Assembly (NCBI RefSeq): GCF_000332455.1
Contig: NZ_AOGY02000027.1
Coordinates: forward strand, 72,412-136,411
Direction: 5' to 3'
DNA length: 64,000 bases
From: Leptospira vanthielii serovar Holland str. Waz Holland = ATCC 700522
GTDB taxonomy: Bacteria > Spirochaetota > Leptospiria > Leptospirales > Leptospiraceae
In this document: piece by piece, positions 19,572 through 28,152 of the stretch
Position numbering within the stretch: position 1 is the stretch's first letter
Layout of the letters: the number at the start of each line of letters is the position of its first letter
Translations under genes and position numbers: made by a program
The notes under the pieces: model-generated
What the model was told of the DNA's origin: nothing
Seen by the model: only the letters and a program-made list of their open reading frames with translations
The model's database searches: none

Positions 19572-22193
19572 ATGGATACGATGATGAATCGCCTGTCACT
19601 TTCTATTTTTCTATGTTGTATTTCTGCACTTCCAGCGGGAAGTCTGATGAGCCAATCTCAAAGAAACCACGGTTGGGTAGTTGCGGGAACATCCTCAAAA
19701 CTGCTCATTCAAGGAAAAGAAATATTAAATGCAAGGGACGAATTTCGATTTAAGAACCCGGAAGGGATGAGCCAAATCCAAGAGATCGACTACTATCTTA
19801 TGTTAGGGGAGTATTACCTTCGTAAAAAAGACAAAGTAGGGATCGCCAATATCCTTTATGACTTACGAACCAAAAAAGGCGAATATGCTTTTGCCGATTT
19901 TTTATTGACTTCTTTATGGAAACAGTCTCAAGGCGAGGAAGTTCAGGCGGTCAAAGTCCTGGATACATACATTCAAAAAGAACCCAATACCTATTTTCGT
20001 AACCTAGCAAAAAACATGCGAACCAATCTTTTCCAAACAGGGGAAGATGAAAAAAAGTCCATGATCCGAATGGACTGCCAAAAAACAAAACCTTACTATT
20101 CATTATGCCGTGTATTCCGTTTGCAATATTACATTGATCTTCCTTCCGGAAAAGAGAAGGACATGCACAAACATTTTGTGAACATCATGCGTGTCAATTC
20201 CCCTTTTTTCGAAGATCCTAATCTGGAATGGATCCCTCTTCTTGATCGAATTGACGAAGATCTTCCCGCCAAACTATCGTTTCTTGGATTTGTGAGAGAA
20301 GGGATTCATTTACAAAAAATGATTATGGATCTGGAAAGAATTTCAGATGGGTTCGTTGGTGAAAATTCGAATGAACGGATGGCATTTTTCCAAATTTTAC
20401 TTGGAGATTATCCTGGGGCTGAAGAATCTTTGTTAAATTTTTTGAGACTAACAAAAGGGAAAAAGGCATCCATCCTTAATCGAATCTATGTGAAGTTAGG
20501 TGCACTTGCCTACTTTCAAAAAGATTACAAAAAATCTTTAGATTATTATCTAAAGTTGGATTTGAATAATTGGTCAGCAGATATCCACCATCCGTTTTTG
20601 AATGAACCAATGTCCATCAGCGGCGTGAAAGATTTGATTTCTGTTTCCCTATATAAAGTGAACGGTGCAGATGCCGCACTCAAAGCTCTGCAAAAAATTA
20701 AAGATCCTGAAAAGTTAACAGAAGCAGACATCTGGCCCAAACTTAGAATATCGCAGATGTTAATGGATCAAAATCCTGAGTTGTCATCAAGGTTGACTGA
20801 CGAAATCATTTATATGGCTCAGGAGAAAAAATGGAGGCGGTTGGAATATGCTGCCACCATCTTACAAGGTTATAACCAAATTTATAGAAAGGAATTCAGA
20901 AAGTCTACTATTGAGTTAACAAAGAGTAGGGGGATTTTGGATGAAGAAAATTCCTTTTATGCGGCAGAATTTCTTAGAAATTTCGGGTTTGTATTTGCCC
21001 ATACAGCATCTGGCAAAAAGGGACCGGTGAATGGAAACATTCGGGATGGTGTCACCGACTACTTACAAAACAATCTGTATGAAGATTTGTATTATATTCG
21101 CAATTACCGGCCACTTGCTTTTTCTACAGATTTGTTTTTTGAATATGCACTCAGCCATCTTCGAGATGATAACGATGTTTGGGGGCTCTTAGATTCTATT
21201 TACAAATACAATGCTGTGAAGTGGATTCGAGGAGGTAAGGGAAGTCCGCATTCATTGTTGCAGATTCAATTTGTTGATAAACAATTCCAATACCTCTCTG
21301 GTTTTTCCACCGCTAGAGAATCCAAGTTTTTTGATTCTACTTATGCAGACAGTCGGGAAACCGAAAGCCAAATCCAAAGAAAAACTGAAGAAGAATCTGT
21401 TCGTAATTTAGAATCTGCTAAACTTCCCACCATCCTTTTGTTACCCTACAAGGATGAGTTTTATCTTTTTACCTTTAATCCGAGAGAATCCAAACGAAAC
21501 CAACTTAGTTGGAAAGTAATTCGTTCCCAGAGGCCAGATACTTCGGATGTCATTGATTCGGTCAGAGAACTGATAAGTTCCAGTAAAGATGCTGACACTG
21601 TACAAATTTATTTAAATGAATCGGGAGCCAGTTTGATGCGTTCTCTGAAAAAAGAAATGAAAGAGACTGGGTTTATATTTTTCTTTTCTCTTCTCCCACA
21701 AACGGAGGTACAAAAACCATTGAATGTTTTTTCTTGGAAATGTCCACAGAACATGCGTTCTTTGGAAGGGAAAGGTATGAATCTTGTCGAAACTGCTTAT
21801 TTTGAAGGTTCTAGGATTCTAAAAGAAAAGGAAAGGTTACATCTTTGGGACTTCCAAGCAAACGCCAGTTCGGTGAATTCTGTCACCAATCTGTCTTGGT
21901 CTTGTAAATCCGAAACCGGGTCATACGAAGAAATTCCTTTCCTTAAATTATTCCGTAGGATCGATTACCGCACGGTTCCTGAAATGATAGTTTATACCGA
22001 ACGTGTCCTTGGTAAGTCCTGGTCTGATTACTCTTGGCACTACAATTGGTTGCATTTTTGGTTTCGATCGGGAACCAAAAAGATTGGATACCTTCCCACT
22101 CTACCTGTTTTGGATGCGGGATCGGTTTCGGGCCTTGCCGATCCTTCTCGTTACCGTGAGGAAGGGGTTTGGATTCAGGTTACCGCCCAGTAG
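19572..22193 (+). CDS. Exported TPR-rich protein with possible degenerate CHAT-like C-terminus
   Basis: 873 residues with a signal peptide (MNRLSLSIFLCCISALPAGSLM). Residues about 60-560 are helical repeats resembling TPRs (GEYYLRKKDKVGIANILYDL; GALAYFQKDYKKSLDYYLKL). Residues about 615-860 switch to alternating strands and helices (LPTILLLPYKDEFYLFTF; ADTVQIYLNESGASLM; FEGSRILKEKERLHLWDF), an order that recalls TPR-CHAT proteases, but I cannot find a convincing His-Cys pair. Function unknown; starts 44 bp from the divergent hybrid kinase gene, which may be related in signalling. Confidence 0.7.
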   Translation: MDTMMNRLSLSIFLCCISALPAGSLMSQSQRNHGWVVAGTSSKLLIQGKEILNARDEFRFKNPEGMSQIQEIDYYLMLGEYYLRKKDKVGIANILYDLRTKKGEYAFADFLLTSLWKQSQGEEVQAVKVLDTYIQKEPNTYFRNLAKNMRTNLFQTGEDEKKSMIRMDCQKTKPYYSLCRVFRLQYYIDLPSGKEKDMHKHFVNIMRVNSPFFEDPNLEWIPLLDRIDEDLPAKLSFLGFVREGIHLQKMIMDLERISDGFVGENSNERMAFFQILLGDYPGAEESLLNFLRLTKGKKASILNRIYVKLGALAYFQKDYKKSLDYYLKLDLNNWSADIHHPFLNEPMSISGVKDLISVSLYKVNGADAALKALQKIKDPEKLTEADIWPKLRISQMLMDQNPELSSRLTDEIIYMAQEKKWRRLEYAATILQGYNQIYRKEFRKSTIELTKSRGILDEENSFYAAEFLRNFGFVFAHTASGKKGPVNGNIRDGVTDYLQNNLYEDLYYIRNYRPLAFSTDLFFEYALSHLRDDNDVWGLLDSIYKYNAVKWIRGGKGSPHSLLQIQFVDKQFQYLSGFSTARESKFFDSTYADSRETESQIQRKTEEESVRNLESAKLPTILLLPYKDEFYLFTFNPRESKRNQLSWKVIRSQRPDTSDVIDSVRELISSSKDADTVQIYLNESGASLMRSLKKEMKETGFIFFFSLLPQTEVQKPLNVFSWKCPQNMRSLEGKGMNLVETAYFEGSRILKEKERLHLWDFQANASSVNSVTNLSWSCKSETGSYEEIPFLKLFRRIDYRTVPEMIVYTERVLGKSWSDYSWHYNWLHFWFRSGTKKIGYLPTLPVLDAGSVSGLADPSRYREEGVWIQVTAQ

Positions 22194-22365
22194 GAGTGAC
22201 ATAATCAGACTAAATTCCTTGGGTCGGAGTTTTGTCTGCTTTTGCATTTCCGGTAAAAATGGGTCAAAATGTAGGCGACACTAGGAGATCGGTCCAAAAT
22301 ACTTAATTCTATTCCTCATACGCAATGGACCCTGATCATAATACTTTAGTGGTGTTCGAGTTTCT

Positions 22366-23736
22366 ATGGAAATAATCGGCATCTTTCTCATCTTCCTTCT
22401 CGTCTTTGTCAATGGTTTCTTCGTAGCAGCCGAGTTTGCTATGGTTTCCCTTCGCCCCTCTCGCCTAGAGGAGCTCGTCAAAGAAAACAGAGCTATGGCT
22501 CATCTTACCAAAAAGGCCGTCTCTAAAATCGATGATATGTTATCGGTTTGCCAAGTGGGAATCACTGTTGCAAGCCTACTCCTTGGATGGATCGGCGAAG
22601 CTTTGTTTGCCAGTGTTGTTTCTGGATTCCTTCGTATGTTTCATATTGAATTGGATCTTGTTACTATCCACAGCATCTCTATTGGAGTATCGTTTACTCT
22701 CATCACACTCCTACATGTGATTTTGGGGGAACTAGTTCCTAAGACCCTGGCCATCCAAAACACAGAGGCAATTGCTCTTGGAGTGTCTGGCCCTATGTGG
22801 TTGTTTTATTATCTTTTCTTTCCAGTCACATTCGTAATGAACCGTCTGGCAGGAGGAGTCCTTACACTTTTCCGCTTACAACGTACGGGTGATAAGTATG
22901 TCCACTCTGCAGAAGAATTGATGATTATCATCGAAGAACAAAGGAAACAAGGCCGGATCGATAATGCTGAGATGCAACTCATCCAAAAGACTTTTGATTT
23001 TTCCGAACACACTGCAAAAGACGTAATGACACATAGACTTTCTATCATTGGAATTTCACAAGAGTCAACGATAGATAAAATGCTTCCTCTCATTGCAGAA
23101 CATAGTTTTTCAAGATACCCGGTATATGATCAAACATTGGATCGTATTGTGGGGATTGTTCATGTACAGAAGTATTTAAAATGGCAAGCGGCACATCTTT
23201 CTGCCAAAGGTAAAAAAGAAAAGATCACCGTGATTATGGAAAAGGATTTTGTGAAGGTTCCAGAATCTATGTCCATTGAACGAGTAATGACTAAACTTCG
23301 CGAGAAAAAACAACACATGGCGATTGTCATTGATGAATATGGTGGAGTTTCCGGTTTACTGACGTTAGAAGATATCATAGAAGAATTTTTTGGTGAAATC
23401 CGGGATGAAACGGATTCCGATGAAGTCGATGTAACTTCAACGAATAAAAAAACAAAAGCCATTACTCTTGATGGAGAAACGGAACTTTCCAGTTTATCTG
23501 GCATTTTGGAAGGGGAAGAACCTTCGGATATGGAAGAAGTTAGAACCATCGCTGGTTATTTTATGGAAAAGAACGAGGATATGCCAAAAGAAGGAAGCAT
23601 CGTTCAAATTAAAAAGGGAAGTCTTAAAGTAAAAAAAATGGAAGGAAATAAAATCATCTCCATTTTGTTTACTCCGAAACTAGAAGAAGATAATGATTCT
23701 GAAATGGAGAGGGAGCTCTCTTACGAGGACAGGTAG
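22366..23736 (+). CDS. CNNM/CBS/CorC-domain membrane protein (hemolysin-C-like family)
   Basis: 456 residues. The DUF21/CNNM membrane domain (about 1-195: FVNGFFVAAEFAMVSLRPSRLEEL, CQVGITVASLLLGWIGE, ILGELVPKTLAI) is followed by a CBS pair (about 205-340, with VMTHR and ITLEDIIEEFFGEI-like LLTLEDIIEEFFGEI) and a CorC_HlyC domain (about 360-445). The family is often annotated as hemolysin, but current evidence points to Mg2+ or other divalent cation transport or its control. Its TAG directly abuts the coaC ATG (no gap), suggesting translational coupling. Confidence 0.9.
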   Translation: MEIIGIFLIFLLVFVNGFFVAAEFAMVSLRPSRLEELVKENRAMAHLTKKAVSKIDDMLSVCQVGITVASLLLGWIGEALFASVVSGFLRMFHIELDLVTIHSISIGVSFTLITLLHVILGELVPKTLAIQNTEAIALGVSGPMWLFYYLFFPVTFVMNRLAGGVLTLFRLQRTGDKYVHSAEELMIIIEEQRKQGRIDNAEMQLIQKTFDFSEHTAKDVMTHRLSIIGISQESTIDKMLPLIAEHSFSRYPVYDQTLDRIVGIVHVQKYLKWQAAHLSAKGKKEKITVIMEKDFVKVPESMSIERVMTKLREKKQHMAIVIDEYGGVSGLLTLEDIIEEFFGEIRDETDSDEVDVTSTNKKTKAITLDGETELSSLSGILEGEEPSDMEEVRTIAGYFMEKNEDMPKEGSIVQIKKGSLKVKKMEGNKIISILFTPKLEEDNDSEMERELSYEDR

Positions 23737-24267
23737 ATGAAAGAAATTGTGATTGCGGTTTCAGGATCCATAGCTTCTTACAAGGCTTGTGATTTGGTAA
23801 GAGGACTTACCAAACAAGGATACCCTGTCCGTGTGATCATGACTTCCAATGCTACCAAATTTGTCGGAAAAATTACCTTCGAAGCCTTAACCGGAAAACC
23901 GGTTCGCGTGGATGAATTTGATACTGGTATGGCACATATCGAAATCAAAAACATTGCTTCAGTTCTCGCTGTAGTGCCGGCTTCCGCCAATATCATTGGG
24001 AAAATGGCAAATGGAATCGCTGACGATTTAGTCACCTCCACTTATTTAGCTTGTACCTCGCCTGTGTTAGTTGCTCCTTCAATGAATCCTGGAATGTATT
24101 TACATCCTGCGGTCCAAAGGAATCTAAAAATTTTGGAAAAAGACGGTGTGACCATTGTCTCTCCTGATAAGGGAATTGTTGTATGTGGGGATGAAGGATA
24201 CGGTAAACTTGCCACCGTGGAATCCATTACCGAACAAATTATAAAACTCCATACAAAAAATTCATGA
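23737..24267 (+). CDS. coaC: Phosphopantothenoylcysteine decarboxylase (stand-alone)
   Basis: 176 residues, covering only the flavoprotein half of the usual CoaBC fusion. Features: [17 protein letters not shown] (FMN phosphate site), MAHIEI with the catalytic His, [21 protein letters not shown], and [14 protein letters not shown] with the substrate-binding Asn-Met pair. The C-terminal [14 protein letters not shown] flap carries the reactive Cys. It decarboxylates 4'-phosphopantothenoyl-cysteine in CoA synthesis. It overlaps coaB by four bases (ATGA). Confidence 0.93.
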   Translation: MKEIVIAVSGSIASYKACDLVRGLTKQGYPVRVIMTSNATKFVGKITFEALTGKPVRVDEFDTGMAHIEIKNIASVLAVVPASANIIGKMANGIADDLVTSTYLACTSPVLVAPSMNPGMYLHPAVQRNLKILEKDGVTIVSPDKGIVVCGDEGYGKLATVESITEQIIKLHTKNS

Positions 24268-24941
24268 ACTTAAAATTCAAACGAGTGATCGTTACTTCGG
24301 GCCCAACTCGGGAATGGATTGATCCTGTACGTTATATCTCCAATGCCTCTTCTGGAAAGATGGGTTATGAAATAGCCAAATCTTTTTTGTTATATCCTGT
24401 CGAAGTGATTTACATCCACGGAAATACTTTGGAACGATATGCCAATGTTCCAGGTGCCAAACTCAATATTGAAGTGGAAACCACCATCCAATTACGAGAT
24501 GCAGTTTTATCTCAGATTACTAACGATAGTTTGCTTGTGATGGCGGCGGCTCCTGCGGATTTTCGCCCCATCATGACAGCAGAACATAAAATCAAAAAAG
24601 AAAAAACTTCCGAAGGAACGAAAGGCCTTCTTCTTGAGTTAGAAGAAAATCCAGATGTATTACAACAAGTCACTGAATTTGTCTCCGAACACAAAATAGA
24701 AAATTCGATTCGTGTGGGATTTGCTGCCGAAACTAGAGAACTTGAAAGGTATGCAAAAGACAAACTAACAAGAAAAGGTCTTCACTACATTGTGGGAAAC
24801 TATGTGGGTGCGGGCAAAGGGTTTGGAGAAGTGGATTCTAGCGTTCGTATCTTTAGTGGTAAGGGTTTGGAAAAAGAAATCGGACCATTACCGAAAGAAA
24901 AAATCGCTGAAGCCTTGGTCCAATTTTTAGTGTCCGTTTGA
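24264..24941 (+). CDS. coaB: Phosphopantothenate-cysteine ligase (stand-alone)
   Basis: 225 residues, equal to the C-terminal half of CoaBC. Motifs: [29 protein letters not shown] (nucleotide binding and dimer strands), [20 protein letters not shown], and GFAAET near the C-terminus. It joins cysteine to 4'-phosphopantothenate using CTP. Splitting of coaC and coaB is uncommon in bacteria but known in some lineages. Four-base overlap with coaC keeps the two steps coupled. Its 3' end overlaps the convergent DUF486 gene by 15 bases. Confidence 0.93.
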   Translation: MNLKFKRVIVTSGPTREWIDPVRYISNASSGKMGYEIAKSFLLYPVEVIYIHGNTLERYANVPGAKLNIEVETTIQLRDAVLSQITNDSLLVMAAAPADFRPIMTAEHKIKKEKTSEGTKGLLLELEENPDVLQQVTEFVSEHKIENSIRVGFAAETRELERYAKDKLTRKGLHYIVGNYVGAGKGFGEVDSSVRIFSGKGLEKEIGPLPKEKIAEALVQFLVSV

Positions 24942-25283
24942 TTTGTTTCCAAAACCAAACGCAAAATATCCCGCAAGAAGGATCAGTCCAAAACTTACGA
25001 TATAATTCCATTTGAGTCGTTCTCCAAGGAAGAGAGTCGCGAACAAAATGAACACAAAGATAGTGATCATTTCTTGGATGATCTTTAACTGGAACCCTTC
25101 GAATTTATAAACAGTATAACCAATGCGGTTTGCCGGAACCATAAGCACATATTCAAAAAATGCGATTCCCCAAGAAAAGAGAATGATATAAAACATATTG
25201 CTGGATTTTGCAAACTTTAGGTGTCCATACCAGGCAAAGGTCATAAAAATATTGGAAAGGATCAGTAAGGCGATGGTGGTCAT
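24927..25283 (-). CDS. DUF486 / DMT-family small membrane protein
   Basis: 118 residues with four predicted membrane helices and the family's NIFMTFAWYGHLKF and FFEYVLMVPANRIGY motifs plus LKIIQE at the third helix. The family belongs to the drug/metabolite transporter superfamily at half-size; substrate unknown. Single gene, convergent with coaB and divergent from a short gap before the sirtuin. Confidence 0.87.
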   Translation of the reverse strand: MTTIALLILSNIFMTFAWYGHLKFAKSSNMFYIILFSWGIAFFEYVLMVPANRIGYTVYKFEGFQLKIIQEMITIFVFILFATLFLGERLKWNYIVSFGLILLAGYFAFGFGNKSNGH

Positions 25284-25377
25284 TTTAGTCCCTTGGTTAT
25301 ATTCAAAGATTGATAAGGATTCATTTTATGAAAGCGGAAGGTTTACAGAAAAAGATTTAAGGATACGAGTCATTATT

Positions 25378-26133
25378 TTACTTCGGTATTCCCTCTGGAT
25401 AAACTTCGTTAAAAATTTCGGGAAGGATTTCTCCCGATTTCCCACCAAAGTGATGTTGTATGGAAGGAGTGAGGGATGTGGTTTCCGGATTGATTTCGAT
25501 TCCGAGTGCCCCATTGCGAATGGCAGTTAGAGCCAAATTGGTCGGAACCGAAACATTCGCACTAGTTCCGATCACAAACACAACATGGGCGACTTTACTT
25601 AGTTCCCAAGCTTTGGTAAGGAGTATATTGTCGTAACCTTCTCCAAACCAAACAATGTCTGGCCGTAACAAAGATTCACATGTCGTACAAAATTTGAGTC
25701 CCGGTTGGTTTAGGCCATCCTCTTCCAGATGGTATTTTGCCTGGCAGTGTGTACAACGTGCACGGAAAATATTACCATGAATTTCTAGTAGGTTCTTGCT
25801 CCCAGCTCTGGGATGGAGGCCATCTACATTTTGTGTGATGAGATTGACAAACGAAGAAGCTGTTTGCCATTTTGCAATTGTTAGGTGTCCGTCATTCGGT
25901 TTGGCCTCGTGGCAAATGCCTCGCCTCCAGTCATACCATTCCCAAACCACATCAGGATGTCTAACGAAGGCCTCGGGTGTGGCAAGTTCTTCTGCTTTGT
26001 AAGTTTTCCAATACCCACCCTCGCCACGAAAGGTCGGAATCCCACTTTCGTTAGAAATCCCGGCTCCCGTAAGAAACAAAATATTGCGGGCAGAACGGAT
26101 TCGATGGATTACATCGGGAGGGAGGAGACTCAT
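25378..26133 (-). CDS. cobB: Sir2-family NAD-dependent protein deacylase
   Basis: 251 residues from ATG 26133. NAD-binding GAGIS (23-27) and GIPTFRG, QNVD (101-104), catalytic H119 (LEIHGN) and a zinc finger of C127, C130, C149 and C152 are all present. Y67 and R70 (WYDWR) give the YxxR signature of class III sirtuins, which favour removal of succinyl or malonyl groups over acetyl. It would reverse lysine acylation in metabolism. The gene ends near the DUF486 start and is divergent from the BioF-like gene about 70 bp away. Confidence 0.92.
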   Translation of the reverse strand: MSLLPPDVIHRIRSARNILFLTGAGISNESGIPTFRGEGGYWKTYKAEELATPEAFVRHPDVVWEWYDWRRGICHEAKPNDGHLTIAKWQTASSFVNLITQNVDGLHPRAGSKNLLEIHGNIFRARCTHCQAKYHLEEDGLNQPGLKFCTTCESLLRPDIVWFGEGYDNILLTKAWELSKVAHVVFVIGTSANVSVPTNLALTAIRNGALGIEINPETTSLTPSIQHHFGGKSGEILPEIFNEVYPEGIPK

Positions 26134-26206
26134 CTGTGGGATCATTCTAACAAAATGGGTAAAAAATTAAATCGGAAAATATTAAGGAAAAAGAAAACTG
26201 GTAGTT

Positions 26207-27364
26207 GTGGCAGACCATTGGACAGAAGTCCAAAAGAAATTAGATTCCATTCGTGAAAAACAATTGTTTCGGGAAACTCGTTCCTACCAGGGAATTGACT
26301 TTTGTTCTAACGACTATATGGGACTTGCAACTAAGCCGAGTATGTTGGAATTTTTCCAATCGAAGAAGGATATTTATCCCTTTGGTTCGACTGCTTCTCG
26401 ATTGGTCCGGGGCAATACCACTTCCATGGAACAGTTTGAATCTGCATTTGCGAGTTTTGTAGAAGGGGAGGCAGCTCTTCTTGTTTCCACTGGTTTTACA
26501 GCAAATTTTGGTCTTTTGGATTCGATTGCAGCCCCCGATTGTTATGTGTTTACCGATCGCCTCAACCATGCATCCATTTTAGATGGAATTCGTATAGCCG
26601 GTGCAAAGAAAAAATACTACAACCATCTGGATTTAGGCCACCTGCGATCTCTCTTAGAAAAACTAGACTTGGAAGATCCTACACGGAAGAATAAACGCAT
26701 CGTCGTTACCGAATCTCTGTTTAGTATGGATGGAGATTCTCCCGACTTAAAAACCCTTTTGTCTTTAAAAAAAGAATTTGGATTTGTCCTCGTATTGGAT
26801 GAAGCCCATGCCTTCGGAATTTATGGCCCTAGTGGGAAGGGACTTGTCTTTCAAGACCTTGACCCTTCGGATATCCAATCTATCGATTACCGGGTTTATA
26901 CATTAGGAAAATCTTTAGGACTTGAAGGTGGAATCATTGTTACAAAACAAATTGGTCGTGATCACTTAGTGAATGTAATGCGGTCTTTTATTTTTTCTAC
27001 GGCTCCGCTTCCTATGATTTCGGAACTCGCCTTTTTTGCACTTTCGTTATTAGGTTCTATGGACAAAGAAAGAGAAAATCTTTTATCCCTTGCAAATAAG
27101 CTAAAGGATTCATTAAAACAGAATGGATTTTTGATTACCGATTCCACATCGCATATTGTTCCCATCTTACTTGAGACAGAAAAACAGGCGTTATTCTATG
27201 CAGCGTATTTACAGGAAAAGGGATTGGACGTGCGGGCCATCAGGCCCCCGACAGTTTCCACTCCGCGTTTACGGATTAGTTTGAATGCAAAATTAACGTT
27301 GGAGAGCATCCACCGATTGGTGGAAGAACTCATCCTGGTTCGAAAGAAGTGGAATTCTCTCTAG
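26207..27364 (+). CDS. bioF: 8-amino-7-oxononanoate synthase-like PLP enzyme
   Basis: 385 residues from a GTG at 26207. An alpha-oxoamine synthase: H121 stacks on PLP (RLNHASILDG), D198 and H201 (LDEAHAFGIYG) position the ring, K235 forms the Schiff base (YTLGKSLGLEGG). YPFGSTASRLVRGNT matches the substrate loop. It probably condenses pimeloyl-ACP/CoA with alanine in biotin synthesis; a related alpha-oxoamine synthase (serine palmitoyl- or aminobutanoate-type) cannot be ruled out, since no other bio genes are adjacent. Confidence 0.82.
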   Translation: MADHWTEVQKKLDSIREKQLFRETRSYQGIDFCSNDYMGLATKPSMLEFFQSKKDIYPFGSTASRLVRGNTTSMEQFESAFASFVEGEAALLVSTGFTANFGLLDSIAAPDCYVFTDRLNHASILDGIRIAGAKKKYYNHLDLGHLRSLLEKLDLEDPTRKNKRIVVTESLFSMDGDSPDLKTLLSLKKEFGFVLVLDEAHAFGIYGPSGKGLVFQDLDPSDIQSIDYRVYTLGKSLGLEGGIIVTKQIGRDHLVNVMRSFIFSTAPLPMISELAFFALSLLGSMDKERENLLSLANKLKDSLKQNGFLITDSTSHIVPILLETEKQALFYAAYLQEKGLDVRAIRPPTVSTPRLRISLNAKLTLESIHRLVEELILVRKKWNSL

Positions 27365-27483
27365 TCAAATTCTAATTCTCAAACTACCAATGGGAGGATT
27401 TAGTTTATTCTAAGGAATCTATCCAATATATAGTTCTTTAAATGAATCTATTGTTTTAATTAAAGAATATTTGTCCTAGACAC

Positions 27484-28149
27484 TTAGGTTTCTTCTTCGA
27501 ATTTACGGATTTTGTTTTTGATTTCTTCGGTGGTAGACTTTTGGTCACTTGATGGCTTTGAATTTGCCTCTGGAGTTTCCTTCTTTTTTCTGGTCCCAAA
27601 TTTATAGATTCCAAAAAGTCCCAGAACACCTAATGCGAATAAGGTGAAGTTGATCCAAGTTCCATCTGGTTGTGCTAAAATTTTTGGTCCAAAACCATAA
27701 ACTATGGAATCTACCATTCCCTGGTTTCCGTTTTCCTGAAACATCATCACAATGGGGTCTTTTAAAACAGAATCTCCAAAACCATTTTCCATTTTTGAAA
27801 TGATTTCCTCTTCCTTCATTCCGTCTTTGATTCGGTTTTCGATAAAGGTTTTGAGGTAACTTGAAGCCGCACACATATTAAACGAACAAGATTGGATGGG
27901 AAGACTCGGTAAACAGATACAACGAATTTGTTCGGTCACTTTTAAGAAGGTTTGGATTTGACCTTCTTCTTTTAGGTTGGTAGTTGTTTTCTGTGCCAAT
28001 AAAAGGTTTGGCAATAGGAGAAAGAAACCAAAGAACACGATCCAGACTTTTGATTTGGATCCTATGGCAGTCAATCTTCCTAGTGGGAACGATTGCGAAA
28101 AAACCATCCTCAATTGGTGGTTTCTGTGATAAAAAAATTCTTTTTTCAT
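27484..28149 (-). CDS. ccmH: CcmH-family cytochrome c maturation protein, atypical cysteine motif
   Basis: 221 residues: a signal/anchor helix (about 35-52), the redox domain, a second helix near 165-185 and a charged tail. Instead of the standard LRCxxCQ motif it has IRCICLPS followed by IQSCSFNMC, that is C77, C79, C88 and C93 (a CxC plus two further cysteines). The helical remainder (YLKTFIENRIKDGMKEEEIISKMENGFG) is normal for CcmH. The family reduces apocytochrome c for haem attachment. It follows ccmF by three bases with GGTAGG as binding site. Confidence 0.82.
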   Translation of the reverse strand: MKKEFFYHRNHQLRMVFSQSFPLGRLTAIGSKSKVWIVFFGFFLLLPNLLLAQKTTTNLKEEGQIQTFLKVTEQIRCICLPSLPIQSCSFNMCAASSYLKTFIENRIKDGMKEEEIISKMENGFGDSVLKDPIVMMFQENGNQGMVDSIVYGFGPKILAQPDGTWINFTLFALGVLGLFGIYKFGTRKKKETPEANSKPSSDQKSTTEEIKNKIRKFEEET

Positions 28150-28152
28150 CTG

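Noticed and set aside
22366..23736. Naming the CNNM/CBS protein a hemolysin virulence factor
   Set aside because: The domain set fits cation transport; the hemolysin label is historical and not supported by sequence.
27365..27483. Terminator or small gene between bioF and ccmH
   Set aside because: AT-rich with no stable stem plus T-run and no reading frame of note.
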